Part shown: positions 44,095 to 55,305 of the stretch, one piece after another | Layout: the number at the start of each line of letters is the position of its first letter | Position numbering within the stretch: the stretch's first letter is position 1 | From: Calamus simplicifolius | Taxonomy: Eukaryota > Streptophyta > Magnoliopsida > Arecales > Arecaceae | DNA length: 64,000 bases | Direction of reading: 5' to 3' | NCBI GenBank assembly: GCA_900491605.1 | Contig: UESW01004423.1 | Span: 661,165-725,164 of the forward strand | Notes under the pieces: generated by a model | What the model was told of the DNA's origin: nothing | Databases searched by the model: none | The model's input: the letters and a program-made list of their open reading frames with translations, nothing else | Made by a program: the position numbers and the translations under genes

Positions 44095-45819
44095 TGTTGG
44101 CCCAGATGGCAACCCAAGAGGGGGGGGGTGAATTGGGTTCTTAAAAATTTAAGACTTTTTAGATGTTTTAAACAGATTTGCTCAAGATGTGCAAGTGAGT
44201 GAAATTAACTAAGAAGCAATGCACAAGCAATAATAAAGAGAGATAGAGAGAGAGAAAATATAGCACGGCAAACACAAGATAATTTTATAGTGGTTCGGTG
44301 CAACCAACACCTACGTCCACTCCCAAGATTCACTTGGGTCCACACTATAATCTCTCTAGATTACAGCCGAGTTGTTTTCCAAGCTCACAACTCAAACTTG
44401 TTGTTTTTCCGGGTGAACAACGAACCCAGCTGGTTTTAACTCGGGCTTACCAGCACAAAACCCTACACGTTGTTTTTCACGGGCTCACAACTAACCCAAC
44501 ACAAGCACTCCGGCTTGCAACGAGGTATATCAACCTCCACTGATTCAATCCACTGATTGAATCAGCAACCAATTAGAATAAAAGTGTTTGGATAATGAAA
44601 TGCTCCCCTTGAGCAAATATACAAATGAAGTATAAAATAAAGAGTTAGAAAAGCCTGATAGTATTGCAGATGGTAGTGGCTTTGGCTTTCTTCCTTCTTC
44701 TCTTTAACTCCTCTTGAAGTGTTGAATCACGCCTCAGCAAGATTCTTGACCGTTGAAGACTTTGGAGTTGAGATGAAGCTTTTTCTCCTTTTGAAAATCC
44801 TTCGATTTGATCTTTGAAAAGCTCTTGGATTTTCTTTTGACTCTTGTGGATTGAAGATCTGGAGCAGACGAAACTTCCTCTGTGATTTCGCTCCTTTGAA
44901 TCACTCTACTTTGAGCTAGAAGATTTTTCCAATATGCTCTGTTTTTCCCTCTTTTCAAAAGATATTCTTTTCTCTCTTTTTGATTTTCAAAATCCTTGTT
45001 TGATATGAAAAGAGCTCCTCTATTTATAGATTCTGCAAAAATATATCCGTTAGAGACAAGGAAAAAATAGCCGTTATTCAAAAATCTTACCGTTGGAGTG
45101 ACGTGTCATCGTGAAAAATATTTTCCAGATTTGCTGGAGTCGACTCATGCTTTTTCCGAGTCGGCTCGAGCTCGTCTTACCAAAAATAGAAATGTTTATA
45201 AAGGTTAGGGGTCGACTCGCCAGAAATAAAGTGTCGACTCCTGATAGTCGGGAGTCGACTCGAGAAAGGCTTGGGGTCGACTCGCGAAGTGCTCAGAAAA
45301 ACACTCTTCTGGTGTCTGAGCGGAGTCGACTCGCACAGTCAGGGAGTCGGCTCGACAGAATCAGGGGTCGACTCGATAATTTCGTGGGTCGACTCGACAC
45401 AGATGCACATTTCTGTACACTGAGCGGAGTCGACTCTGAAACTCAGGAGTCGGCTCCGGAACGTATCAAAAATCAGAAACTTTTCTGATTGACATTAAAA
45501 TCGTTCCAGATTCATTTTAATTCATTGTTTTGACTTGAATACAATAAAATTGACATTTAGAGTTGATTCAAGAACTATTCCAAAAACTCATTGATTAAAA
45601 CATGAATTATAACATTTCTTTTTGAAAGTTTGAATATTAAGCTTAAAGTCACTTTCAAAATTGATTAAAGTTAAACTTGAGCATGTTCATTGATAGTTCA
45701 AAATAAATTTGTTGCTCATTTACATAAACTCATTACATCCTTTAATAAACTCAATGGCTTTTAGTAATCATCAAAATCAAAAGGATTGGATCATATAATT
45801 TTTCTATAATCTTCCAACA
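44095..45819 (-). repeat. 5' LTR of the Copia element (right copy)
   Basis: 1725 bp, the promoter LTR for the minus-strand genes. TATA box on the minus strand at about 45029-45020. The GAGTCGACTC/GAGTCGGCTC array is at 45137-45455, roughly 110-430 bp upstream of that TATA box, i.e. in U3. Confidence 0.95.
45137..45455. repeat. GAGTCGACTC-type palindrome array in the right (promoter) LTR
   Basis: I count 12 palindromic or near-palindromic units. It lies in U3 upstream of the minus-strand TATA box at about 45020-45029, the usual place for enhancer repeats. Confidence 0.9.
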
Positions 45820-45824
45820 AGGTA
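45820..45824 (+). repeat. Target-site duplication AGGTA, right copy
   Basis: Identical to 35184-35188. Joined across the insertion, the sequence restores a splice donor (AG|GTAAAC) of the ULP1-like gene. Confidence 0.95.
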
Positions 45825-47194
45825 AACATCACGTTGATTCCTTTATTCATATATTATGAGTTTATGACATCCTTTCTTAAAATATTATGATACCCTAGTT
45901 CAGATATAATGGCATCCAGCTGACAAATATGTTTATTCTGTCTGTTTTAGAAGACTTAAGAATTATTTTAGTCCCTACACTGAAGGCTTCCCAGTTGTTT
46001 AAGAATAGTTGCAAGCCGACCATTTATATTCAGAATGTTTGAAAGATGGGGTTTACTACACAACATACATAACTTATCCGAAGGACCCTATTTGGTGCCT
46101 TCGTTGACATGCAGATGTTCTCAGTCAACGGACGACTGCTAGTAGACATCATACGATGTCACAATGGAGGCGAGGAGTTTATTCTATGGCAAGGTGGTCT
46201 TATTTAGTACCAACAAAGTCGCACTGATTTTGGGTCTTCTAGCTCATGGAAAAAAGATCAACACGTCCTGCCAGTTGTTCAATGAAAGGTTATTTAGATG
46301 ATTTGGCAGGGGTTTAGATCTTCGTCAAAAAGGGTTGGAGAAGTTAATATATGGACTCCGATCATCCAAGATACAGGAGGATGTCAATGACACTATCAGA
46401 CTTTGGATCGCCTACATGTTTGCCATATTTTTGGCTCCAAAATCTAATCAGACATATCCATGATATCTCATCCAGCACTTGAATGACTTAACTCAACTGG
46501 AGAGGATCGACTGGGCTTCCGCATTCAAGGAGTTGATCGTTCTAGCTCTCTCAAAAGTCGCTGCTTGCTTGCGATCTAAGGAGTCGGTCCACTCAAAGAG
46601 AGTAAACAAGGTTAGGAGGCAGCCTACCCTGTATGGATGCTCGGTAGTGCTAGTGGTAAGGATTATTGAGATGCAGAAAGAGTGTCATTATTATATTTTT
46701 TTATATCACAAAATTATTATATGTAGGCATGGTTCCTTGAGCATACATCAATGCGAGCCCTAGCATATCTCAATAAACTGCCCCAGCTTTTGAAGTGGAA
46801 TGATAGCCAATTAAAGGTCCAATCTGTTCGGATTGTCAACATGCAGCCTCACGACTTAGTAAGATAATCCATTGCTCCATTGTTCTGATCATATTTTTTA
46901 TCTAAATTATTAATATTTATTTTAAATTAATTTATTTATCATCTTGCCTTGCAGTTGGAGGGATCTACTGTACTAATGTCACAAGAGCGCTGGCTTCTCA
47001 CTCCATAGACAGTAGCATCCCCTGAACCAACAGAAAGCTGTGCAAGCTATGCCGAGTTGAGGATTGAATTGGGGTATGTTAAGGATCAACTCGATAATGT
47101 TAGGTACAGGCTTGCCATAGCTGAGAGCCTCCTCAATTCATTGCTCAGAAAGGAGAGCAATGCAAGAAATAAGAAGGACAAGAGGGAGGGGAAG

Positions 47195-47540
47195 ACAGAG
47201 GAGGGGCATTCCCTAGAGTGTCCAACTGAGCCTGGGAATGCAAATACAGAGGAGAAGAAGAGGGAGGAGGAGCATTCCTTGGAGTGTTCAACTGAGCTTG
47301 AGAATGCAAATACAGAGGAGGTGAAGAGGGAGGAAGAGCATTCCTTGGAGTGTCCAACTGAGTCTGGGAATGCAAATACAGAGAAGGAGAAGAGGGAGAA
47401 AGAGAATTCCTTGGAGTGTCCAACTGAGCCTGGGAATGAAAAAACAAAGGAGAAGAAGAGGAAGGAGGGGCATTCCTTGGATTATCAAACAGAGCCTAGG
47501 AATGAAAATAAAGAGGAGGAGAAGAGGGGGAGGGGCATTC
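47195..47540 (+). repeat. 66-bp tandem repeat encoding a 22-residue acidic repeat
   Basis: Within exon 4 of the ULP1-like gene, about five to six units of the pattern EEHSLECPTEPGNANTEEKK are repeated with variation. The frame is kept across the repeats and lost just after them near 47530. It is probably a disordered linker in the ancestral protein. Confidence 0.88.
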
Positions 47541-48789
47541 TATGGAGGGCCAAGAGGAGCCAAAATCTGAGAAAAAAATCATCACCCCTGTGCCCTCTGA
47601 TAATAAACTTATCACCACTGCACCCTCTGATAATAAAATTGTCACCCCTGCACCAAAGGATGATGAGGGGGACATACAATTCGTTGAAATGCCTTTGCTT
47701 ATTAAGAGGGTTAAAAAAGAGCCCAGAAGACATAAGACATCCAAGGTCATAGGAGATTCTTATGAGACAGCCCGTCCTAGAAAGTCATCAAAGATAGTGG
47801 GCACATCAAAGGCCGACATAAGAATCGAAGATGACCAAATTATTATCAAAAATTTTTGAGCGAATGCATAACCGACGAGATCGTGTACACAAATAAATTA
47901 GGTGGTGCCATTACAAGGAAAAGTCTTCAAGAGCTCATTAACAACGATATAATAATGGACGATGTAAGTATCTCAGAAAACCTTTTCTCGATGTTGATTT
48001 TAAAATATTATTAATCGGTTTACATTGCATTGGCAGATTATTGATGATAGCAGAAGTTTTTAACGAGGACCTAGATGGAGCATCCGAACCAATATCATAA
48101 GTGTATCTTTGCATCTATTTTCACAGCTGCTTTGTGTCTGAATTCTCCATTATCTGCTTATGAACTCGTTGCAACAGTCGGGGCTACGATATTTGACAGT
48201 GTAACCGATGAAAAAAAGGCCTAATTTTGGTTTCTTTTCTCCATCATTAACTCGAATAATTTGCACTAGCATCTAGTTTCTATCGACATGGAAAGAAATG
48301 TATTCATGCACATGAATTCATTAAAACGCAATGCCAGGTACAGGCCAATGCGAAGAAATGGCATAACATTCTTGGCCATATATTCCATATATACTGCGAT
48401 AAGGAAGAGGTGATGAATTAACCGATGGAAGAGATTTTGGATTACCCAAGCCAATCTTTTGGATTACTAGATTGCGGCTTCTACTGTCTGAAGTACATTG
48501 AATGCCTTGCTCGTTGGGACAATCCTAATATGAAGATAGATTTCATGAAAGATGAAATAAGAGATTATCGATGATAATTAGCAGCGAGGATTTTGAGAGA
48601 AGGCCTTAACAAAAAGATCGATGAGTTTGTGACAAACTGTTCTTAATTTTTTATTCTTTATTGATTAAAAATTTAATATAATTTATTCATACTAATACTA
48701 TTTCAGAATTCATGCAATTGTAGATTTTTTATATGGATGTCATGGTGCTTTACATGGACGTCAAAAATCTTATCGTTATACTTTTGCCT

Positions 48790-51700
48790 TTTTACTTCCG
48801 AGTTTCTTAAGTTTTCATCTGGGATGTCATAATTTTAAAACTAGAGTATCATAAATTGAGAACTAGGGTGTCATACAGCTAATCTGGGATGTCGTAAGTT
48901 TTGGTCTTTCGGATATCGTCGCATTAAAGCTAGGGTATCGTTACGTGAGAATTAGGGTATCGTAATAGCCTGAATCGGGAATGTCGTAGGTTCCTGCCTT
49001 AACAGTCCCCGCTCGGGTGTCGTCACTTTAAATCTAGGGCATCGTTATGTCATAACTGGGGTGTCCTCGAAGCATAAATCTGGGATGTCATAAGTTTTGG
49101 CCTTTTGGGTGTCATCGCATTAAAGCTAGGGTGTCGTTACGTAAGAACTGGGATATCGTAAATGCCTAAATCTGGGATGTCGTAGGTTTCTACCTTAACC
49201 GCTCGGATGTCATCGCATTAAAGCTAAGATATCGTTACATAAGAACTGGGGTATCATAACAGCCTAAATCGGGGATGTCGTAGGTTCCTGCCTTAATAGT
49301 CCCCGCTCGGGTGTCATTGCATTAAAGCTAAAGTGTCGTTACGTGAGAACTGGGGTGTCATAACAGCCTAAATCAAGGATATCATAGGTTCCTGCCTTAA
49401 TAGTCTCCACTTGGGTGTCGTCACATTAAAGCTAGGGTGTCATTACATGAGAACTAGAGTATTGTAACAACCTAAATCGGTGATGTCATAGGTTTCTACC
49501 TTAACAGTTCCCGCTCGGGTGTCATCGCTTTAAAGCTAGGGTATCGTTACTTGATAATTAGGGTGTCCTTGCAATGTAAATATAAGATGTCATAAGTTTT
49601 GGCCTTTCGGGTGTCATCGCATTGAAGCTAGGGTGTCGTTACGTGAGAACTGGGGTATCATAACAACCTGAATCGGGGATGTCATAAATTTCTGCCTTAA
49701 TAGTCCTCGCTCGAGTATGTCGTTACGTGATAACTGGGGTGTCCTCGCAGCATACATCTAGGATGTCGTAAGTTTTGGCCTTTCGGGTATTGTCGCATTA
49801 AAGCTAAAGTTAGGGTGTCGTTACATGAGAACTGGGCTATCGTAACGGCCTAAATCGGGGATGTCGTAGGTTCCTGCCTTAACAGTCCCTGCTCGAATGT
49901 CATCGCATTAAAGCTAGGGTATCGTTACGTGAGAACTGGGGTATTGTAACAGCCTAAATTGGGGATGTTGTAGGTTCCTGCCTTAATAGTCCCCGCTCAG
50001 GTGTCATCGCTTTAAAGCTGGGATGTCGTTACGTGATAACTGGGGTGTTCTTGCAGCATAAATCTGGGATATCGTAAGTTTTGGCCTTTCGGGTGTCGTC
50101 GCATTAAAGCTAAGGTGTCGTTACGTGAGAACTGGGGTATCATAACAGCCTGAATTGGGGATGTTGTAAGTTCCTGCCTTAACAATCCCTTCTTGGGTGT
50201 CATCGCTTTAAAACTAGGGTGTCGTTACATGATAACTGGGTGTCCTTGCAACATAAATCTGGGATGTCGTAAGTTTTGGCCTTTCGACTATCGTCGCATT
50301 AAAGCTAAGGTATCGTTATGTAAGAACTGGAGTGTCGTAAATGCCTAAATCTAGGATATCGTAGGTTTCTGTCTTAACAGTCCCCGCTCGGGTATCGTTG
50401 CATTAAAGATAGAGTGTCATTACGTGAGAACTGGGGTGTCGTAAATGCCTAAATCTGAGACATCGTAGGTTTCTATCTTAACAGTCCTCGCTCGGATGTC
50501 ATTGCATTAAAGCTAAGATGTTGTTACGTAAGAACTGGGGTGTTATAACAACCTAAATCGGGGACATCGTAGGTTTTTGCCTTAACAGTCCCTGCTCGGG
50601 TGTCATCGCATTAAAGCTAGGGTGTCGTTACATGAGAACTAGGGTGTCGTAACAGCCTAAATCGGGAATGTCGTAGGTTCCTGCCTTAACAGTTTTTGCT
50701 CGGGTATCGTCGCATTAAAGCTAGGGTATCGTTACGTGAGAATTGGGATGTCATAACAGCCTAAATCGGGGATGTCGTAGGCTTCGGTCTTAACAGTCCC
50801 TGCTCGGGTGTCATCGCTTTAAAGCTAGGGTATCGTTACGTGATAACTGGGGTGTCCTCGCAACATAAATCTGGGATGTCATAAGTTTTGGCCTTTCGAG
50901 TATCGTCGCATTGAAGCTAGGGTGTCATTATGTGAGAACTTATGTGTCATAACAGTCTGTATCGGGGATGTTGTAGGTTTCTGCCTTAACAGTCCCTACT
51001 TGGATGTCGTCGCTTTAAAGCTAGGGTGTCGTTACGTGATAACTGGGGTATCCTTGCAGCATAAATCTAGGATATCGTAAGTTTTGGCCTTTCGGGTGTC
51101 ATCGCATTAAATCTAGGGTGTCGTTATGTGAGAACTGGAGTACGTAAATGCCTAAATCTGGGATGTCATAGGTTCCTGCCTTAATAGTCCCTGCTTGGGT
51201 GTCATCGTATTAAAGCTAGGGTATCATTACGTGAGAACTGGGGTATCGTAAATGCCTAAATCAGGGATGTTGTAGGTTCCTGCCTTAACAGTCTTCGCTC
51301 GGTTGTCGTCGCATTAAAGCTAGGGTATCGTTATATGAGAATTGGGATGTCGTAACAGTCTAAATCGGGGATGTCGTAGGTTCTTTCCTTAACAGTCCCC
51401 ACTCGGGTGTTGTCGCATTAAAGCTAGGGTATCATTACGTGAGAATTGGGATATCGTAACAGCCTAAATCGGGGATGTTGTAGGTTCCTGCCTTAACAGT
51501 CCCTGCTCAGATGTCGTCACATTAAAACTAGAGTATCGTTACGTGAGAACTAGGGTGTCATAACAGTCTAAATCGGGGATGTCGTAGGTTCCTGTCTTAA
51601 TAGTCCCCGCTCGGGTATCATCACTTTAAAGCTAGGGTATCATTACATGATAATTGGGGTGTCCTCACAGCATAAATCTAGGATATCATAAGTTTTGGCC

Positions 51701-52340
51701 TTTTGGGTGTCGTCGCATTGAAGCTAGGGTGTCATTATGTGAGAACTAGGTGTCATAACAGCCTAATCGGGGATGTCGTAGGTTCCTGCCTTAACAGTTC
51801 CTACTCGAGTGTCGTCGCTTTAAAGCTAGGGTATCGTTACATGATACTGGGATATCCTCCAGCATAAATCTGGGATGTCGTAAGTTTTGGCCTTTCGGGT
51901 GTTATCGCATTAAAGCTAGGGTGTTGTTATGTGAGAACTGGGGTGTCGTAAATGCCTAAATCTGGGATGTCATAGGTTACTACCTTAATAGTCCCCGCTC
52001 GGGTGTCATCGCATTAAAGCTAGGATATCTTTATGTGAGAACTGAGGCATCGTAAATGCCTAAATTTGGGATGTCGTAGGTTCCTGCCTTAATAGTCCCT
52101 GCTCGGGTGTCATCGCATTAAAGCTAGGGTATCGTTATGTGAGAACTGGGGTGTCATAATAGCCTAAATCGGGGATGTCGTAGGTTCATGCCTTAATAAT
52201 CCCCGTTTGGGTGTCGTTGCATTAAAGCTAGGGTGTCGTTACATGAGAACTGGAGTGTCCTCAAGCCTAAATCTGGGATATAGAAAGTTTTGGCTTTTCG
52301 AGTGTCGTCGCTTTAAATCTCGTCATTAAGTTGATGAACA
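48790..52340 (-). repeat. Right array of the MULE (GGGTGTCGT-type, ~100-bp units)
   Basis: About 3.5 kb of diverged tandem units. Each has words such as GCATTAAAGCTAGGGTGTCG, TTACGTGAGAACTGGGGTGT, CGTAACAGCCTAAATCGGGG and GATGTCGTAGGTTCCTGCC, with a second unit type containing AAGTTTTGGCCTTTCGGGTG. The core ACGACACCCCAGTT is on the minus strand, i.e. inverted relative to the left array, so both arrays point towards the protease gene. Confidence 0.93.
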
Positions 52341-52760
52341 AAAACCATTAATAAACAGAGCGTCGGGAAACCGAAGTTTGTCGAACTCTGTGTTATGATC
52401 CTCGATTTGTATATAGTGTCATCCATGCAAGCGTATTCATAAATAGTAAAGCGAGAGTCTCTCCTTGACAGACAAGATGAGTACTTTTCAATCCTTTATT
52501 TGGCCAAAAAATGAGCTACGACATCCCAGTTAAAATATTAAGACACCCTAGTTACAAAGCAACGGCACCAGTGCTTAAAACAAACTCTATAGATGAGACT
52601 TGCGACATCCCAAGGAGAAAATTGGCCAAAAAAAGAGTTACGACACCCCAGATTTATGACTAAGACACCATAATTACAAAGCTATGATACCCATGCTTTA
52701 TCATTGATGGCAAAAATTTTTATATATTCTCCTATATTAGTTGACTGAATACATAAGCAT
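52341..52760. repeat. Short plus-oriented ACGACACCC patch and spacer
   Basis: 52505-52695 again shows TACGACATCCCAGTT, AAGACACCCTAGTT and TACGACACCCCAG on the plus strand, like the left array. The rest has no recognised content. Confidence 0.7.
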
Positions 52761-52827
52761 CAAACTTGTTCATCAATGCTTCGGAAGGTGGTACAATTCT
52801 TTCCATATCTTCTCCAGTGTTAGTTGA

Positions 52828-55140
52828 CTACATACAAGTCTGTATGTTGCTTGAACCAGCTCTTATTTCATTTTGCATTGGGGGAGCATCAACGGATGCC
52901 TTGACCATATTTTTCCTTGATCTCTTTGACTTTTTCTCAACTCCACTCTTTAATCTATTCTCTCTTAGGCGACCTTTCGTCCTAATTTGCCCAGGATATT
53001 AAATTACAAGTTGTGTATGTGCCTTTGCAGTTAGCATCCATAGCAATTTTGAATATTAGTGTTATATCATCCATCACTAAATTAATTGCATCTTCAGACA
53101 TAGAGGCTATCTCTACGAGCTTCATCATCCGATGACTCAGCAAACTATATCTACAATCAATAACATAATTTTATCGAAAACATATATAAAGACATTTCAA
53201 ATAAATAAATGTGACTGTGTACCATGATTTTCATGTATTTTTATCATAACCTTCAGTATTGTAGTCAAAATCGTCGAATTGGTATTTCATGTCCTTACAC
53301 CATCTCTTCAAGAAGTACTTATATTGTAAATGAAATACATCGCTTTGATGAAGAACCAACAAGGCATGTCTACACATGTAACCCCTGAACTAAAAGGATC
53401 GACACTGGCATTGGACATCCTCAATATTTTTGTCATATGATACAACATAATCTTTTATTATCTCCTTGTCGATTCCATCAACTTCAATCCTTTCATATGA
53501 TTTTCTAAAATATACACAATAGTTCTCAGCTTCCTTAATCAAATATTTGATGCAGCCATTTCAAGGATCTCATTATGAAATTTTTTGAAAATTTGCTTTG
53601 TATACTTTCCTGCAGCTTGCCTCTCAAAAGGTGAGGATGTCTTTAGGAAAGCAATCGTTTGCAATGTCCTATTATCTTTCTTATTTTTGGCCTCGTACCT
53701 TTTCTTCAAGGCATCTTCATACTTATCTATGAATTCCGTGAGTGTAGTCTTTGAATTTATAAATCCATTGAAAAAGTGATTGATGCCCTTGCTCCTTTGT
53801 GAAGATAACATCCCTGTATATAATTATGTTAAAAAAAGAAGCATTGAACATGAACATGAACCAAACACAATGTCCTACAAATCTGCAAAGGATGTATCCT
53901 TAAGGTAAACTGGGACCCATTTATCCCAACATTCGTAAAGGCCATTGAACCAATCTATAGCTTTGCATTCTTTATATTTCTCCATAAGATATGCCCATCT
54001 TTCCTTGAATGACTATATGGTCAGTGAATCATATATCGCCTCATCGAAAGCAATCATAAATTTAGGATTTATTATGCAAATATGGCCAATCTTTTTAGGT
54101 ATCTTCTTCAATATATGCTAAAGACAAAATTGATGTCGTGTGTTAGGAAAAACCTTCCTAACAACAGCCTCGATTGCCTTATCTTGGTCAATTTTATGGT
54201 AATAGGTACTTGACTACCATTTGCATCCAGCCATGACTGAAAAACCCATTTATATGTCTTAGTCCTCTTATCAGACAACAATATGCAACCAAGCAAAGTG
54301 GACTGACCATGATGGTTGACCTCGACGAATAGACAAAAAGGCATTTGATATCTATTTGTCAAGTAGGTTGAGTCAAAGCTTAAAATATCACCAAAGTATG
54401 TGCATGCCAATCTTAACCTTGGATGAATCCAGAAGACAGACCTAAGATGACCATTATCATTAAGGTCTAAGGTATAGAAAAATTGAGATTTCTTACTTGC
54501 ATTTTAGTGAAATGGATTACCATCGACTGAGCATCTCCTTCTTTCAACTTAGACTGACGTTCGCGACAAATAAAATTAGGAGCATCCTTCTCTGTGAAAT
54601 CCAATTGTCTTCTACCTCATTTTTTCCTTGCTATGGCAGAGTATATCTAAGTTGTGGGCATATTCACAGCATATAAATTGTTGATCTCTGCCTTCTCTGG
54701 TATACTGATCCTCCTATAGGACCGTAGATAATCAGTTGATGTTATGGACATCCGATGGTTATGTTCTAGAGAAACCTCAACCAATATCTACTTACTACTT
54801 GTAGCATTCAGTCTTTCTTTTATGGATGGCATACAATCAACTTTGAGCAAAGTTGTTTGTTGTAGTTGGCCCTGCTACACACTATTGGGATTCCAAAACC
54901 AACTCTTTTTGCATATTCATTGTAGAAAGTATATACATCATCTGGTAAATTGAATTCCATTCTAGTTTGAGGAACAACAGTATTATCCCTTGCATTTTGA
55001 GTGATGGGTGAAGGTGCACGTTCAGAAGTATGTTCGATTTCTTTTCGATCTATAATTTCAGCATCATCTGTGAAAATATAGGTACAGTCATAAATAATGA
55101 TATCCATAGATTTAGCTATCAATATATCCTGACAAAGCAT
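52828..55140 (-). pseudogene. FAR1/FHY3-type Mutator transposase, degenerate
   Basis: Transposase of the FAR1-related Mutator branch, the family from which the FHY3/FAR1 transcription factors arose. The N-terminal FAR1 domain is recognisable near 54980-54860 (MEFNLPDDVYTFYNEYAKRV). The MULE catalytic domain at 54410-54060 includes GDILSFDSTYLTNRYQMPF, NHHGQSTLLGC and, after a frame change, IDQDKAIEAV. The helical region at 53811-53539 has QRSKGINHFFNGFINSKTTL. A SWIM zinc finger follows near 53430-53370 (CQC...CRHALLVLHQ), then a basic tail typical of FAR1 relatives ending near 52828. Damage: a frameshift near 54200, TAG in place of Trp before HILKK, and TAG (53392-53390) inside the SWIM domain. 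It cannot supply active transposase. Confidence 0.85.
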
Positions 55141-55305
55141 TACGACACGTAGGTTAAAGAAATACGATATCTCAGTTAAAGAAATACGACACTCCAGTTA
55201 TGTTCGAACCCTAGATACCAGGAATACATACCATCTATGGTCTGAATAATGGCTCCCTGTATGACTCTCCAGTTAAAAACTATGACACCCATTAACAATT
55301 AAAGA
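55141..55305 (+). repeat. Residual ACGACACCC-type repeats of the MULE
   Basis: TACGACACGTAGGTT, TACGATATCTCAGTT, TACGACACTCCAGTT and CTATGACACCC occur within 165 bases directly upstream of the transposase start and just before the CACTA terminus. Confidence 0.7.

Larger units (their letters stand above)
35189..45819 (-). mobile_element. SIRE/Maximus-type Copia LTR retrotransposon, complete structure, 10.6 kb
   Basis: Two LTRs in direct orientation (35189-36905 and 44095-45819), both TGTTGG...CCAACA, bounded by AGGTA duplications. Read on the minus strand: 5' LTR (right-hand copy), primer-binding site TGGTATCAGAGC, gag, protease-integrase, reverse transcriptase-RNase H, a third ORF region, polypurine tract, 3' LTR. 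Domain order (integrase before reverse transcriptase) makes it Copia. The long LTRs, long gag with coiled coil, and extra 3' region make it SIRE/Maximus-like. The LTRs differ by scattered substitutions and small indels (for example around 35970-36020 against 44875-44930), so it is fairly young but not brand new. Frameshifts make it probably defective. Confidence 0.95.
35035..48646 (+). pseudogene. MULE-borne ULP1-type cysteine protease gene, broken and interrupted by a retrotransposon
   Basis: Probable exons: 35035-35185, about 45972-46655, 46727-46858, 46955-47963 and 48037-48646, with GT...AG boundaries. The last exon encodes the C48 (ULP1/SUMO-protease) core: HLVSIDM around the catalytic His (codon 48270-48272), then SQSFGLLDCGFYCLKYIE, with the oxyanion Gln at 48452-48454 and catalytic Cys at 48473-48475. 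C48 proteases cleave SUMO-like modifiers, and such genes are known cargo of plant MULEs. The fourth exon carries acidic repeats. Damage: a TAG (48267-48269) replaces the Trp normally before the catalytic His, frameshifts near 47530 and in exon 2, stops in exons 2 and 4, and a 10.6-kb insertion in intron 1. Confidence 0.72.
32347..55305. mobile_element. Large Mutator-like element carrying ULP1-like and FAR1-like genes, nested with other elements
   Basis: The left end at 32347 (GGAAAAGTCTTCGGTGCAG) resembles the foldback end: it shares GGAAAA, CGGTGCAG.AA, CCTACGTGG and, further in, CGAAAATGCCCTTTCCCTCTAGCCTACTTC in blocks. Then come the left ACGACACCC array, the ULP1-like gene (+), the right array in inverted orientation, and a FAR1-type transposase (-). 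A Copia retrotransposon (35189-45819) interrupts it. At 55306 a CACTA element starts, and no right terminal repeat is seen before that, so the true right end may lie beyond the window. Treating everything as one element is inference; the transposase part could belong to a second, overlapping copy. Confidence 0.65.
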
